Shown here piece by piece: positions 53,912 to 62,429 of a stretch of DNA of 64,000 nucleotides. Origin of the DNA: an uncultured Bacteroidales bacterium (GTDB lineage Bacteria; Bacteroidota; Bacteroidia; Bacteroidales; Bacteroidaceae). Position 1 is the first letter of the stretch, and each line of letters opens with the position of its first letter. The notes beneath the pieces were generated by a model, which made no database searches, was not told where the DNA came from, and worked only from the letters and a program-made list of their open reading frames with translations. Location: positions 124,001-188,000 of the forward strand of contig CACYXI010000001.1 in assembly GCA_902778265.1 (NCBI GenBank), in the 5' to 3' direction. Made by a program: the position numbers and the translations under genes.

Positions 53912-56900
53912 ATGCCAAGAATTAGTAAAGTAAAATTACCCAACAATACCGTTGCCGACATCTACGGTAAGAGTATTGTGTTAACATACGGACAGAAGCC
54001 TACGGAGGCACAGGTTAATGACCTGGTCGAGGTTTTTAGCGGCTCGGCAAATACACCGACCTTTATTAATTATACTGTTGGTGGCAATGTTGATGTCATG
54101 GTTCCCGCCACCATACAGGGGGACGATGGAACCTATGTTAATGTTTCGGGTATTTATGCTAACAATGACAACAGTGCCCACAGATTAAGAGTTCAACTAA
54201 CACCCCTTTTTCCATATTCAGAAGTCAAGGCCGATTGGACCAAAGAGAGCCTTGACGGCGCCCACGTTTTTCTACCCGGCGACGGGGACCATAGTGGAGT
54301 ACAGAAACACGGTGACAGCCTCATGGATATTGATGCAACAAGCTCCGCCCTAACAACCTCATCTTTGGTTGAGAACGCGGGCAACATTGCGGGCATTAGA
54401 GGTTACCATTGGAGTAGCGTAGATATAAGCTCAAAAACATTCACTTTTGATAGCGCAGTTACAGGATGGGCTGTAGGGGACACAATCTCTTCAATAGTTA
54501 GCGGAAGCCGATATGTAAACTTTGGTAAAATTACAGCAATCAACGATGTTAACGTAACCGTTGATACTCTCCCATTCTCGGCGGTTACCACTTCAAGCGT
54601 CTACGGCAATCAGGTGGCTTGCATAATGGACAAACCCGATTGTGGCGATTTTGATTTGGGCATAGCAGCACACGCAGAGGGTTTCAAAACAACCGCAACA
54701 AATAAATTTACTCATTCCGAAGGATATCTAACACACGCCATTGGCGAAATGGCCCACGCAGAAGGACAGGGGACCACAGCAATCTATACAGCCCACGCAG
54801 AAGGGCGCGACACAACCGCAAGTGGAAACTTCGCCCACTCAGAGGGCAGACTTTCAACCGCAAGCGGAGTCATCTCCCATGCTGAAGGTTATAATACAGA
54901 AGCAACAAGCGGTTCATCTCATGCCGAGGGTAATGGGTCAAAGACCGCAGGACAACAAGCCCACGCTGAAGGATACCTGACATTAGCATCAGGGGCAGGT
55001 GCACACGCCGAGGGCTCTTGGACAATTGCATCTGGAAGAAACGCACACGCAGAGTCAGGAAATTGGGTTGGATATATATACCCCGTTGGCGACGCAAACG
55101 CAGTAAGCTATACGGCAGCAATTGATAGCGACTACCAAGCCGAAATAGAAAAGTTTGGACCAACCGTTTTCTGCGACATTATGAAAACAAGCTTCATACG
55201 TGTCAACTCAAAAGTCGTAAGATTTACATCTTTTGCAATTAGTGGCAGCTCATTCACTTTTACCGTAGAAAGAACCCTATCCGCAACCGCTCTTGATGGC
55301 ACAACAGCATTTGTTGCATCAACATCAAACGCATACGGCCCTGAAAGTCACGCAGAAACAGGTGCAAGAGCGTCATACGGTTCAAGAAGCCACGCAGAAG
55401 GACGAGGCTCAATATCCATTGGTTATAATTCCCACGTAGAAGGTCACGAATCAATTGGACGAGGAGAAGATAGCCACGCAGAAGGTTATAATACCGAAAC
55501 GGGTGGTATTGACGACTACTCGGCAAACACCAAGACCGCAGGCACAACAAGCACCATTGTCCAAACAGATAAAAAGGGTGGTTTTGCACACGCAGAAGGT
55601 AATAGCACCATTGCATTTGGCCTCGCTTCGCACTCTGAAGGAACCCTGACTTTTGCAAAGGGTGAATCTTCACATGCAGAGGGTATAAGCACCATCACAA
55701 AGAACAAGAGTGAACACGCCGAGGGACAATTCAATGTCTCCAATAAAGCATCCGACACTTTTGGCAATTCAGGAAACACCCACACATCCATAGGTATTGG
55801 CACATCTGACACAGGTAGAACCAACGCCATTGAAATAATGGAAAATGGCAATACCTACCTTTACGGTGTTGGCGGGTATGACGGTACAACCATTTCAGGG
55901 GCAAAAACACTGCAGCAGGCAATATCGGAAAGCACACCGATGGTTTCCATAACATGGTCTGCACTGAAAACACAAAGAGACAATAGTCAGCTCATACCCG
56001 GTATGCAATATAGAATTACTGACTATAACTGCACAACCACAGAAACGGACACGCAATCAGCAGGGCACCAATTTGATGTTATTGTCGTTGCGGACGCAGT
56101 CAATAAACTTAACGAAAACGCAAGAGCCGCCATACACAGCGGAGACACATACTTTACCCAAGTGGACGCAAAATTAGGGCCATGGGAACTTAAATATTGC
56201 TTAGATAATGATATAAATAGATTTTCTTGGGCCGACAGTGGTTCAACGGGGAGGGGTGTTATTTACTACATGAAAGACGAGTGGAACAATGAATGCCCAT
56301 ATGATTTTAAGAATATTCAGTTCAAGAGGAATCTTACTCAAGGTAAACTTGATAACACTTCGGGGGTTGAAACATGGGTATATACGTTTAATGCTTACGA
56401 TTTAGACTCTGAGAAAATAGAAGACGCCTCTGTTATAGTTGGAAGAGATGCTGATGACGACATGACAGAATATTGTTTTGGAAATACAATAGCTCCATAC
56501 CACAGAATATACAGCGCAATTGACGTTTCGTTGATTCTTAACAATACCGTCTTTTTAAACATATCTCCATCCTTTGAGTGTTATTTTAATAGATTTGGAG
56601 AAGACTGCTACGGCAACACCCTTGGATTTAATTGTTATATCAACGCTATTGGGGACCGGTGCACAAACAATACCTTTGGGAACAAGTATCGTTTCAACAA
56701 CCTTGGGAACGATTGTGGCGCCAACAGATTCAAGGAGGGGTGCAATTCCAACACATTTGGGAATAATTGCAGCAACAACACCTTTGGAGAGTATTGCACC
56801 TCCACCATCCTTGAAAAGAATTGCAGCAACAACACCTTTGGAGATTATTGCGCCTACAACAGCCTTGGAAATTATTGCGGCAACAATAGTTTTGGAAATT

Positions 56901-57454
56901 TTTGCGACGAGAACAGCTTTGGAAATAATTGTGGCGGCAACAGCTTTGGAGATAATTGCGACTACAATAGTTTTGGAAATTTTTGCGACGAGAACAGCTT
57001 TGGAAATAATTGTGGCTACAACAGCTTTGAAAATAATTGCGGCGGCAACCGCTTTGGAAATAATTGCTACGGCAACAGCTTCGGAAATGCTTGCAGCAAC
57101 AATAGTTTTGGAAATAATTGTGACTACAACAGCTTTGAAAATAATTGCGGCGGCAACCGCTTTGGAAATAATTGCTACGACAACAGCTTCGGAAATGCTT
57201 GCCGATACATAAAATTCGTCAACGTCGTTGGCAGCGTATTGTCGTATTATCGGGATATAATAGTAGAAAATGGTAATCAGTATATAAATTTATATTGTAC
57301 ATCCACAACAAGTAGCAACTCCCCATACCGTAATGTAAAAATTGCTCAGGGGGTTAATAATACAAGCACAACGAAAACGATAGCAGACCCCAACGTAAAC
57401 CAAGACTATCAGACGGTTTATCAGCCCGCCAACAGTCAGATAATATCAGTTTAG
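53912..57454 (+). CDS. YadA-head tail fibre (fibre 4) with octapeptide NxFGxxC repeat tip, 1180 aa
   Basis: A 1180-residue fibre starting at ATG 53912 (MPRISKVKLPNNTVADIYG, an attachment module); an in-frame TTG at 53903 is less likely. Residues ~245-640 hold SHAEG-type YadA-head repeats with two inserted beta subdomains (about 55080-55340), ending in VGIGTSDTGR and EIMENGNTYLYGVGG. Residues ~665-880 are a separate domain found after fibre heads (WSALKTQRDNSQLIPG and YRITDYN). Residues ~890-1095 are ~25 copies of an 8-residue repeat, N-x-F-G-x-x-C-x, stacking one Phe and one Cys per rung as expected for a beta-helix. The last ~90 residues cap it. Probably a long fibre with beta-helical receptor-binding tip. 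Confidence 0.85.
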   Translation: MPRISKVKLPNNTVADIYGKSIVLTYGQKPTEAQVNDLVEVFSGSANTPTFINYTVGGNVDVMVPATIQGDDGTYVNVSGIYANNDNSAHRLRVQLTPLFPYSEVKADWTKESLDGAHVFLPGDGDHSGVQKHGDSLMDIDATSSALTTSSLVENAGNIAGIRGYHWSSVDISSKTFTFDSAVTGWAVGDTISSIVSGSRYVNFGKITAINDVNVTVDTLPFSAVTTSSVYGNQVACIMDKPDCGDFDLGIAAHAEGFKTTATNKFTHSEGYLTHAIGEMAHAEGQGTTAIYTAHAEGRDTTASGNFAHSEGRLSTASGVISHAEGYNTEATSGSSHAEGNGSKTAGQQAHAEGYLTLASGAGAHAEGSWTIASGRNAHAESGNWVGYIYPVGDANAVSYTAAIDSDYQAEIEKFGPTVFCDIMKTSFIRVNSKVVRFTSFAISGSSFTFTVERTLSATALDGTTAFVASTSNAYGPESHAETGARASYGSRSHAEGRGSISIGYNSHVEGHESIGRGEDSHAEGYNTETGGIDDYSANTKTAGTTSTIVQTDKKGGFAHAEGNSTIAFGLASHSEGTLTFAKGESSHAEGISTITKNKSEHAEGQFNVSNKASDTFGNSGNTHTSIGIGTSDTGRTNAIEIMENGNTYLYGVGGYDGTTISGAKTLQQAISESTPMVSITWSALKTQRDNSQLIPGMQYRITDYNCTTTETDTQSAGHQFDVIVVADAVNKLNENARAAIHSGDTYFTQVDAKLGPWELKYCLDNDINRFSWADSGSTGRGVIYYMKDEWNNECPYDFKNIQFKRNLTQGKLDNTSGVETWVYTFNAYDLDSEKIEDASVIVGRDADDDMTEYCFGNTIAPYHRIYSAIDVSLILNNTVFLNISPSFECYFNRFGEDCYGNTLGFNCYINAIGDRCTNNTFGNKYRFNNLGNDCGANRFKEGCNSNTFGNNCSNNTFGEYCTSTILEKNCSNNTFGDYCAYNSLGNYCGNNSFGNFCDENSFGNNCGGNSFGDNCDYNSFGNFCDENSFGNNCGYNSFENNCGGNRFGNNCYGNSFGNACSNNSFGNNCDYNSFENNCGGNRFGNNCYDNSFGNACRYIKFVNVVGSVLSYYRDIIVENGNQYINLYCTSTTSSNSPYRNVKIAQGVNNTSTTKTIADPNVNQDYQTVYQPANSQIISV
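56570..57210 (+). repeat. 24-bp coding repeats (octapeptide NxFGxxCx)
   Basis: About 25 tandem 24-bp units, many nearly identical and some arranged in larger repeated blocks (for example around 56897-56980 and 56980-57040, and again 57010-57090 and 57130-57200). They encode the cysteine-bearing octapeptide repeats of fibre 4. Confidence 0.85.
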
Positions 57455-57465
57455 AAAGATACAAA

Positions 57466-57669
57466 ATGAAAACGGAAAACAATATATTGTATTTGTGCGA
57501 CGAAGGCAAAGTTTTTCGCCGCAAATCAGATGGATTCATAATGGGAGACGGCCTTTGTTTGGGAATTAAAGACACCATAGAAAACTACGAAGAGATTGAC
57601 AATCCCGAACCGACAAAAGCAGCGGAAAGCGCTGAAGAAAAAGAAGAAGAAAAAATGCAAGAAGAGTAA
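57466..57669 (+). CDS. Small protein with acidic tail, 67 aa
   Basis: A 67-residue protein. The first 40 residues (NNILYLCDEGKVFRRKSDGF) could be a small beta module; the last 25 are almost all Glu, Ala and Lys. It starts 11 bases after fibre 4 and its stop overlaps the next start (TAATG), which supports it being real. Similar small proteins follow fibre genes in other Bacteroidota phages as possible chaperones or connectors, but no family is recognised. Confidence 0.6.
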   Translation: MKTENNILYLCDEGKVFRRKSDGFIMGDGLCLGIKDTIENYEEIDNPEPTKAAESAEEKEEEKMQEE

Positions 57670-58775
57670 TGAAGATAAAGTTAAAGACAGAAACAAGTGA
57701 ACCTTTAATACTCAACGATAGCAATGATAGCAACATTGTTAATGTAACTTCAACCGCCGATATCTTTGTAAAGAAGGTTGGAGGCTTCACGGGCAATAAC
57801 ACAGGGGACTCCAATAGCCTTAGCGTACACGTGGATACCACCAAACTAACAGATAGCGAGTGGGATTACATCTTTACTATAACACCACCTTCCAATAAAT
57901 TCATCACCTACTTGGCGGTGGATGATTTCCCTGACGACATACTTCCCGACATTCTTAACGAGAGCGGATTTGACACACTGCAGGAATATATTGATTATTT
58001 GTGCACCCACGAAATGGACGAATTCCCGATACCAATGCAAAGTAGCGACTTCTTTATGCAAACGGGTACAAGTTTAGAATACGAAGGGGAAACTTATTCA
58101 CTATATCGTGCTTATTGTTATGCGACTGGAAATGTAGCCGCATCGGGTCCATATGCCCTCTTGTCTCCCAATGCAACAGAGGATGAGTTGAAACCAACAT
58201 CAATGGAGGCTGACGTAGATAATCGCAATTGTCCATTCCCCATCCTTGCAATGACTGAGGACCTGACCGGTAACCCCTACGATGACCCCCAACACAACGA
58301 CAACCACTTCCCGCTCATACAAGTCAAGTCAATAGAACATATTACGCACCCGTTGGACCCCGCCCATTCCGCAGATACCCCGACAAAAATTATTATGGAC
58401 GATTTTAGTGAGTACAGCATATATGCAACCATGCTTGAAAATGGATGGTGCAAGGATTTTGATAGTTTCATCAGTTATATTAAGCAAAATGGCTATTCTG
58501 ATTATTGCACCTATAAAAATACGCACACAGCAATAGAGTATGAAGGGGAAACATATAATCTGTGGGTAAACAATGGCGATGACAGGTGGGGCGGATTGAT
58601 ACCACAGGACATGACATTAGGGGAAATCTACAGTCACTCAATTGAATGTGACAGCAAGAACTACTACACCAAATGGTGCCCCTTTGTAGTAAGGTACGAT
58701 TGGGATAACAATGAATTTTACACCAATGAAGATAGCCCCGCAGACCGTATAAGTAATGTAATTTGTGTCTGGTAA
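57669..58775 (+). CDS. Adhesion-region protein with an internal duplication, 368 aa
   Basis: A 368-residue protein coupled to the previous gene by a one-base overlap. The N-terminal ~100 residues are a beta module (VNVTSTADIFVKKVGGF). Then two related ~110-residue units follow: each has a helical stretch, the core EYEGETY (near bases 58077 and 58536), and a Cys-Pro-Phe strand ending. This internal repeat resembles tandem small lectin-like or beta modules but matches no family I know. Acidic and Cys-containing. Probably a virion adhesion protein. Confidence 0.68.
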   Translation: MKIKLKTETSEPLILNDSNDSNIVNVTSTADIFVKKVGGFTGNNTGDSNSLSVHVDTTKLTDSEWDYIFTITPPSNKFITYLAVDDFPDDILPDILNESGFDTLQEYIDYLCTHEMDEFPIPMQSSDFFMQTGTSLEYEGETYSLYRAYCYATGNVAASGPYALLSPNATEDELKPTSMEADVDNRNCPFPILAMTEDLTGNPYDDPQHNDNHFPLIQVKSIEHITHPLDPAHSADTPTKIIMDDFSEYSIYATMLENGWCKDFDSFISYIKQNGYSDYCTYKNTHTAIEYEGETYNLWVNNGDDRWGGLIPQDMTLGEIYSHSIECDSKNYYTKWCPFVVRYDWDNNEFYTNEDSPADRISNVICVW

Positions 58776-58777
58776 GT

Positions 58778-59212
58778 ATGAAACCGATAAAGACTTTTAA
58801 AATAGGGAGCAGAGCATTCTTTGAGGGGATGCAAGGGTACGAGCCGAAGGATACAGACGAACTCTGTATCATGGACGAGTTTGTTCTAAAGGGAAACTCC
58901 TTACACGCAAATGGTTTACACGGTAAGGATGTATTCTTTTATAGGAATATGAGCAAGGAGGCATTTATTAATGAAACCCTCGAATCTTCACTCGCAATGA
59001 AGGCAGGGAAGTTTTTGGTTCCCGAATTCGCGAAGCACCTCGGCCTTACAATGGACGACCTTCGCACCCTTGAACCGAAGATAAGGCAGATGGACAAAAA
59101 ACACTCCTACGAAAAGGTAATCTTTGATTCCTATTTGGAGAATGGAGACTTTTATCTTACTGACGAGCAAAGGAAAAGGGCCTTTGAAATATATTTAGAC
59201 GAAAGAAAGTAA
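58778..59212 (+). CDS. Nucleotidyltransferase-fold-like protein, 144 aa
   Basis: A 144-residue protein starting at ATG 58778, two bases after the preceding stop. Near the N-terminus, IGSRAFFEGM followed by PKDTDEL resembles the GS...DxD core of minimal nucleotidyltransferases, with the helix and acidic pair in the right order and spacing; LKGNSLHANGLHGKDVFFYR may be the substrate loop. The helical C-terminus ends in a charged tail. If active it would transfer a nucleotidyl group, but the target is unknown, and it may be an inactive fold. It is in the fibre operon. Confidence 0.6.
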   Translation: MKPIKTFKIGSRAFFEGMQGYEPKDTDELCIMDEFVLKGNSLHANGLHGKDVFFYRNMSKEAFINETLESSLAMKAGKFLVPEFAKHLGLTMDDLRTLEPKIRQMDKKHSYEKVIFDSYLENGDFYLTDEQRKRAFEIYLDERK

Positions 59213-59216
59213 GTAT

Positions 59217-59807
59217 ATGGCAGCAGTAGACACAATAAGACAGTTTGTTATAAACACACTGAAAACATTCTACGCCAAGCTAAAGGAAAAGGAAATGTCC
59301 CCTTTAACCCTAAGCGCACGGCCTGAAAATATAACGGAAGGTACGGACACCGAGTTCGTTACCTACTTTGGTGTTACACCCAAGGAACTTTTGGATAGGG
59401 GATGGGGGCAATTTCTTGACGGGACAGAGTCCCATGTTTATCAAATTGCGGGGAAATATCCCACAGAATTAGATGACAACGTTTTCCTTGTTGATTTTGG
59501 TGATATTGTTATTGATGGTGAATACGATAGCACAAATGATACATGGGACATTGTAAATATCACGAACAGAACCCCCGTAAGCACAATACCCGAAACGGGT
59601 TCAACAACGAATCTGACAACTGTCGGTGCCATTAGAAATTATGTATCAGCCCAAAAGTCATATATAGGAACGACGGAAACACAGTCCTCCCCCGCAGCAC
59701 AGGCGGTAACGGGGCTCATAAGCACAACATACGGCACGACCGCAGGAGACAAGTGCACGGAGATATATGACAGCACAAATAAATGTTTGAAATTTGTTTT
59801 TGAGTAA
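59217..59807 (+). CDS. Small fibre-type protein, 196 aa
   Basis: A 196-residue protein with an N-terminal amphipathic helix (IRQFVINTLKTFYAKL), a central beta region and a Ser/Thr/Gly-rich C-terminus (TGSTTNLTTVGAIRNYVSAQ). The latter pattern, with NLTTVGAIRNYV, is common in phage fibres as a link before a coiled coil. It lies 4 bases after the previous gene and 6 bases before the LamG protein. Probably a short fibre or adaptor. Confidence 0.65.
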   Translation: MAAVDTIRQFVINTLKTFYAKLKEKEMSPLTLSARPENITEGTDTEFVTYFGVTPKELLDRGWGQFLDGTESHVYQIAGKYPTELDDNVFLVDFGDIVIDGEYDSTNDTWDIVNITNRTPVSTIPETGSTTNLTTVGAIRNYVSAQKSYIGTTETQSSPAAQAVTGLISTTYGTTAGDKCTEIYDSTNKCLKFVFE

Positions 59808-59813
59808 AGGATT

Positions 59814-62423
59814 ATGGCTCTATTAGTATGGTTACCCCTTAATGGAAATCTCAACAATCAAGGGTTGAGCAATGTAGCCGTATCCAATAGCGGAGCAACC
59901 GTAAACGATAACGGAAAGATTGGAAAATGTTATGAATTTAATATAGCAAGTTCGCAATCAGGTACCAAGTACATGGAACTCAACAAAAATGTTTCCGAAT
60001 TATTTCAATCGGGCTCATCTTTTTCTTTGGCGTGCTTTGTTAAAGTTAGCGGAGATTTATACTCTAATGGTTGTGGTGTTATTGAATGTGCCATATATAA
60101 ATCGTCCGGTTTTTCCTTAGACCTACGCAGGCTAAGCAACGGGAAGTGCGTATTAGGAATGAAATTAGCAAATAACGGGGAAGAACAAGAATGGAATTCC
60201 GGCGTAAAGATAGAAAAAGATATATGGTATCATATATGTGGGACATTTGATTCAATAACTAATAAATTCTCAATGTATTTGGACGGCGTTTTACGCGCAA
60301 CATTTACCGTAGTCAACTTATCATCCCCGTGGGTAGCCGCAAACACGCCAATAGGTATAGGAAGAGGAACACAAGGTGGATGGGGGTATACTCTACCGGG
60401 GTATTTAAACGATGTTCGCATTTACGACCATTGCCTGAGTCCAAAGGAAGTAAAGGAAATAAGTCAGGGTTTGGTGCTGCATTATAAGTTAACCCCCACC
60501 AATTTAATCAAAAACGGGTGGGGCGGTACAGAAAATTGGCCAAATAATCCACAAAAAATCTCAACAGTTGTTCCCGAAAATATAATAGGGGTCACCAACT
60601 CATATTCAAATATAATATCAAAAGAACACATCCCAATAATTCAAGACCACAGCTACACTATGAGCGCATGGTCGTGGAAGGGAACAAGCACAAACAAACT
60701 ACTATATTTAACGCTCGTTCCTTTTGATGTAGACAATCTGCAGATTTTTTCCAACCAACACGGTGGCGCTTTTGCACAGAATAGCTTGACAACAATATCC
60801 CAAGACCTTCATAGCGGAGATACCGTCGTTCATTTAACAGACGCGAGCGGATGGACAAATCCGACAACACACCAATATAACGTTGCAATTTTTGGTTACA
60901 AAGATAGCACAGGATATGTTTATCCGGATATGGTTTATACAAGGCGAGTTTTCAAGTTTGGTACAACAACAGATAAATCAAATATTGATGTTGAAAACAA
61001 ACAAGTTACTCTTTTGACAGCTTATACAGGCCAAACAATCCCCGCAGGAACATCAATTTGCCTATCAAGCGACGGTGGCACCTACTATTATCCCACCGTA
61101 GCAACCGGAGGGGACGATTGGATGTACCTAACAAAAACCTTTGTTCCCCAAGATATTAAAATGCTTGTTCCTGCACGATATGTGACTGTATATGCTGCGT
61201 TAAATACAGGACAGTGGACAACTGCCCTAACACTCATAGATAACACCGCCGAATCAACGGTCTATGATTGCTCGGGGTTTGGTAATAACGGGACAAGATA
61301 TGGTAACATTCAATTTCTAAAAGATAGACCAAGATATCTTAGCGCAAGCGATTACTACGATAGTGCCTGTGCAATAGGCATAGGCAACCTTTCCCAAATG
61401 GTCCCCGAAGGCATCTTCACATTCAATCTATGGTTAAAAAAAACAACAGACGTATGGAGTGAAAAACCATGGGAGACGATTTTAGGCGGCCCCTCAGGTT
61501 TTGAATTAGAAAGTAAATTGGGTGGCACAAAAAATGCCTATATACATCCATATAGTTGGGGTGGTGGTAACACAACAACCCCAAACGCCTATAGTATTGC
61601 TTACGACCTCGACAAATGGAATATGGTAACGATGGTCAGGGATGCATCAAATACAAAATTCTACCTTAACGGTGAATTGAAAGTAACGGGTACAAGGTCG
61701 TCAATTCCATCAGGGGATTATTTTATAGGCGCATGGAAAACGGCAACACAACAAAACTACAGAGGATATCTCTCCGATGCTCGCATTTACGCCACCGCTC
61801 TTTCAGCAGACGATATTAAAGACCTATATAACACATCCGCATCAATACATAATAATGCATCAGCAGAAGCATTTGAATTTGTTGAAGAATCAAGCGGCGA
61901 TACGCAGGTCACAAAAACGGGGATTTTTGAGGGCAAAGACATCAGAGAAATCTCCAAAAACCTATTTAACAAAGAAGAGGTTACGTTTAATTCGGCAAAC
62001 TATGGGAGTTATGGCCCCAATGCGTTTGAGATGAAGCCTTTATACGGAAAAGTATGTCCCAAGAGGTCAATTCCAATCAAACCTGACACTTATTACGTGT
62101 TGAGTTATGATGAAACACAAGTAACAATTAACGCGAATGCATTTAACACCGTGTTTTGGGACATAACGGGAACAAGGAGTTTGGCACAGTTAACCACTAA
62201 TGCAAACGGGCTCGTTAACAAGAGAAAATTTAAGTCACCCGCGGATGCCTATTTCGTATCATTTTCCAATTACGGGACCCTAACAGAGGCACAACAACAG
62301 ACATTGGTGAATACGCTACAGTTTGAGGAAGGCGAAACTTGGACAGAATATCAAGAACACAGCATTACAAATGCCGCAATATATGAAGGCAAAATGGAGG
62401 CAAAACAAATTATTGAAACGTAA
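59814..62423 (+). CDS. Two-LamG-domain adhesion protein, 869 aa
   Basis: An 869-residue protein with two LamG/concanavalin A-like domains. The first covers residues ~1-225 (MALLVWLPLNGNLNNQG, then the SLACFVKVSG, WYHICGTFD, MYLDGVL and LNDVRIYDHCLS markers), and the second ~480-685 (YDCSGFGNNGT, FTFNLWLKKT, WNMVTMVRD, FYLNGEL, LSDARIYATALS). Between and after them are beta modules with possible carbohydrate-binding character (YTMSAWSWKG; YYVLSYDE). The end, YEGKMEAKQIIET, is an added segment. LamG folds in phage tails and Bacteroidota surface proteins usually bind glycans. Probably a virion receptor-binding protein. Confidence 0.85.
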   Translation: MALLVWLPLNGNLNNQGLSNVAVSNSGATVNDNGKIGKCYEFNIASSQSGTKYMELNKNVSELFQSGSSFSLACFVKVSGDLYSNGCGVIECAIYKSSGFSLDLRRLSNGKCVLGMKLANNGEEQEWNSGVKIEKDIWYHICGTFDSITNKFSMYLDGVLRATFTVVNLSSPWVAANTPIGIGRGTQGGWGYTLPGYLNDVRIYDHCLSPKEVKEISQGLVLHYKLTPTNLIKNGWGGTENWPNNPQKISTVVPENIIGVTNSYSNIISKEHIPIIQDHSYTMSAWSWKGTSTNKLLYLTLVPFDVDNLQIFSNQHGGAFAQNSLTTISQDLHSGDTVVHLTDASGWTNPTTHQYNVAIFGYKDSTGYVYPDMVYTRRVFKFGTTTDKSNIDVENKQVTLLTAYTGQTIPAGTSICLSSDGGTYYYPTVATGGDDWMYLTKTFVPQDIKMLVPARYVTVYAALNTGQWTTALTLIDNTAESTVYDCSGFGNNGTRYGNIQFLKDRPRYLSASDYYDSACAIGIGNLSQMVPEGIFTFNLWLKKTTDVWSEKPWETILGGPSGFELESKLGGTKNAYIHPYSWGGGNTTTPNAYSIAYDLDKWNMVTMVRDASNTKFYLNGELKVTGTRSSIPSGDYFIGAWKTATQQNYRGYLSDARIYATALSADDIKDLYNTSASIHNNASAEAFEFVEESSGDTQVTKTGIFEGKDIREISKNLFNKEEVTFNSANYGSYGPNAFEMKPLYGKVCPKRSIPIKPDTYYVLSYDETQVTINANAFNTVFWDITGTRSLAQLTTNANGLVNKRKFKSPADAYFVSFSNYGTLTEAQQQTLVNTLQFEEGETWTEYQEHSITNAAIYEGKMEAKQIIET

Positions 62424-62429
62424 GAGAAT

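Noticed and set aside
26709..57210. CRISPR-like arrays suggested by short periodic repeats
   Set aside because: The repeats are in-frame coding repeats (SHAEG and NxFGxxC units) without fixed repeats and unique spacers, and there are no cas genes.
56574..57212. A 212-residue Ala/Thr/Ile-rich repeat protein in another frame
   Set aside because: It is an alternate-frame shadow of the 24-bp octapeptide repeats in fibre 4.
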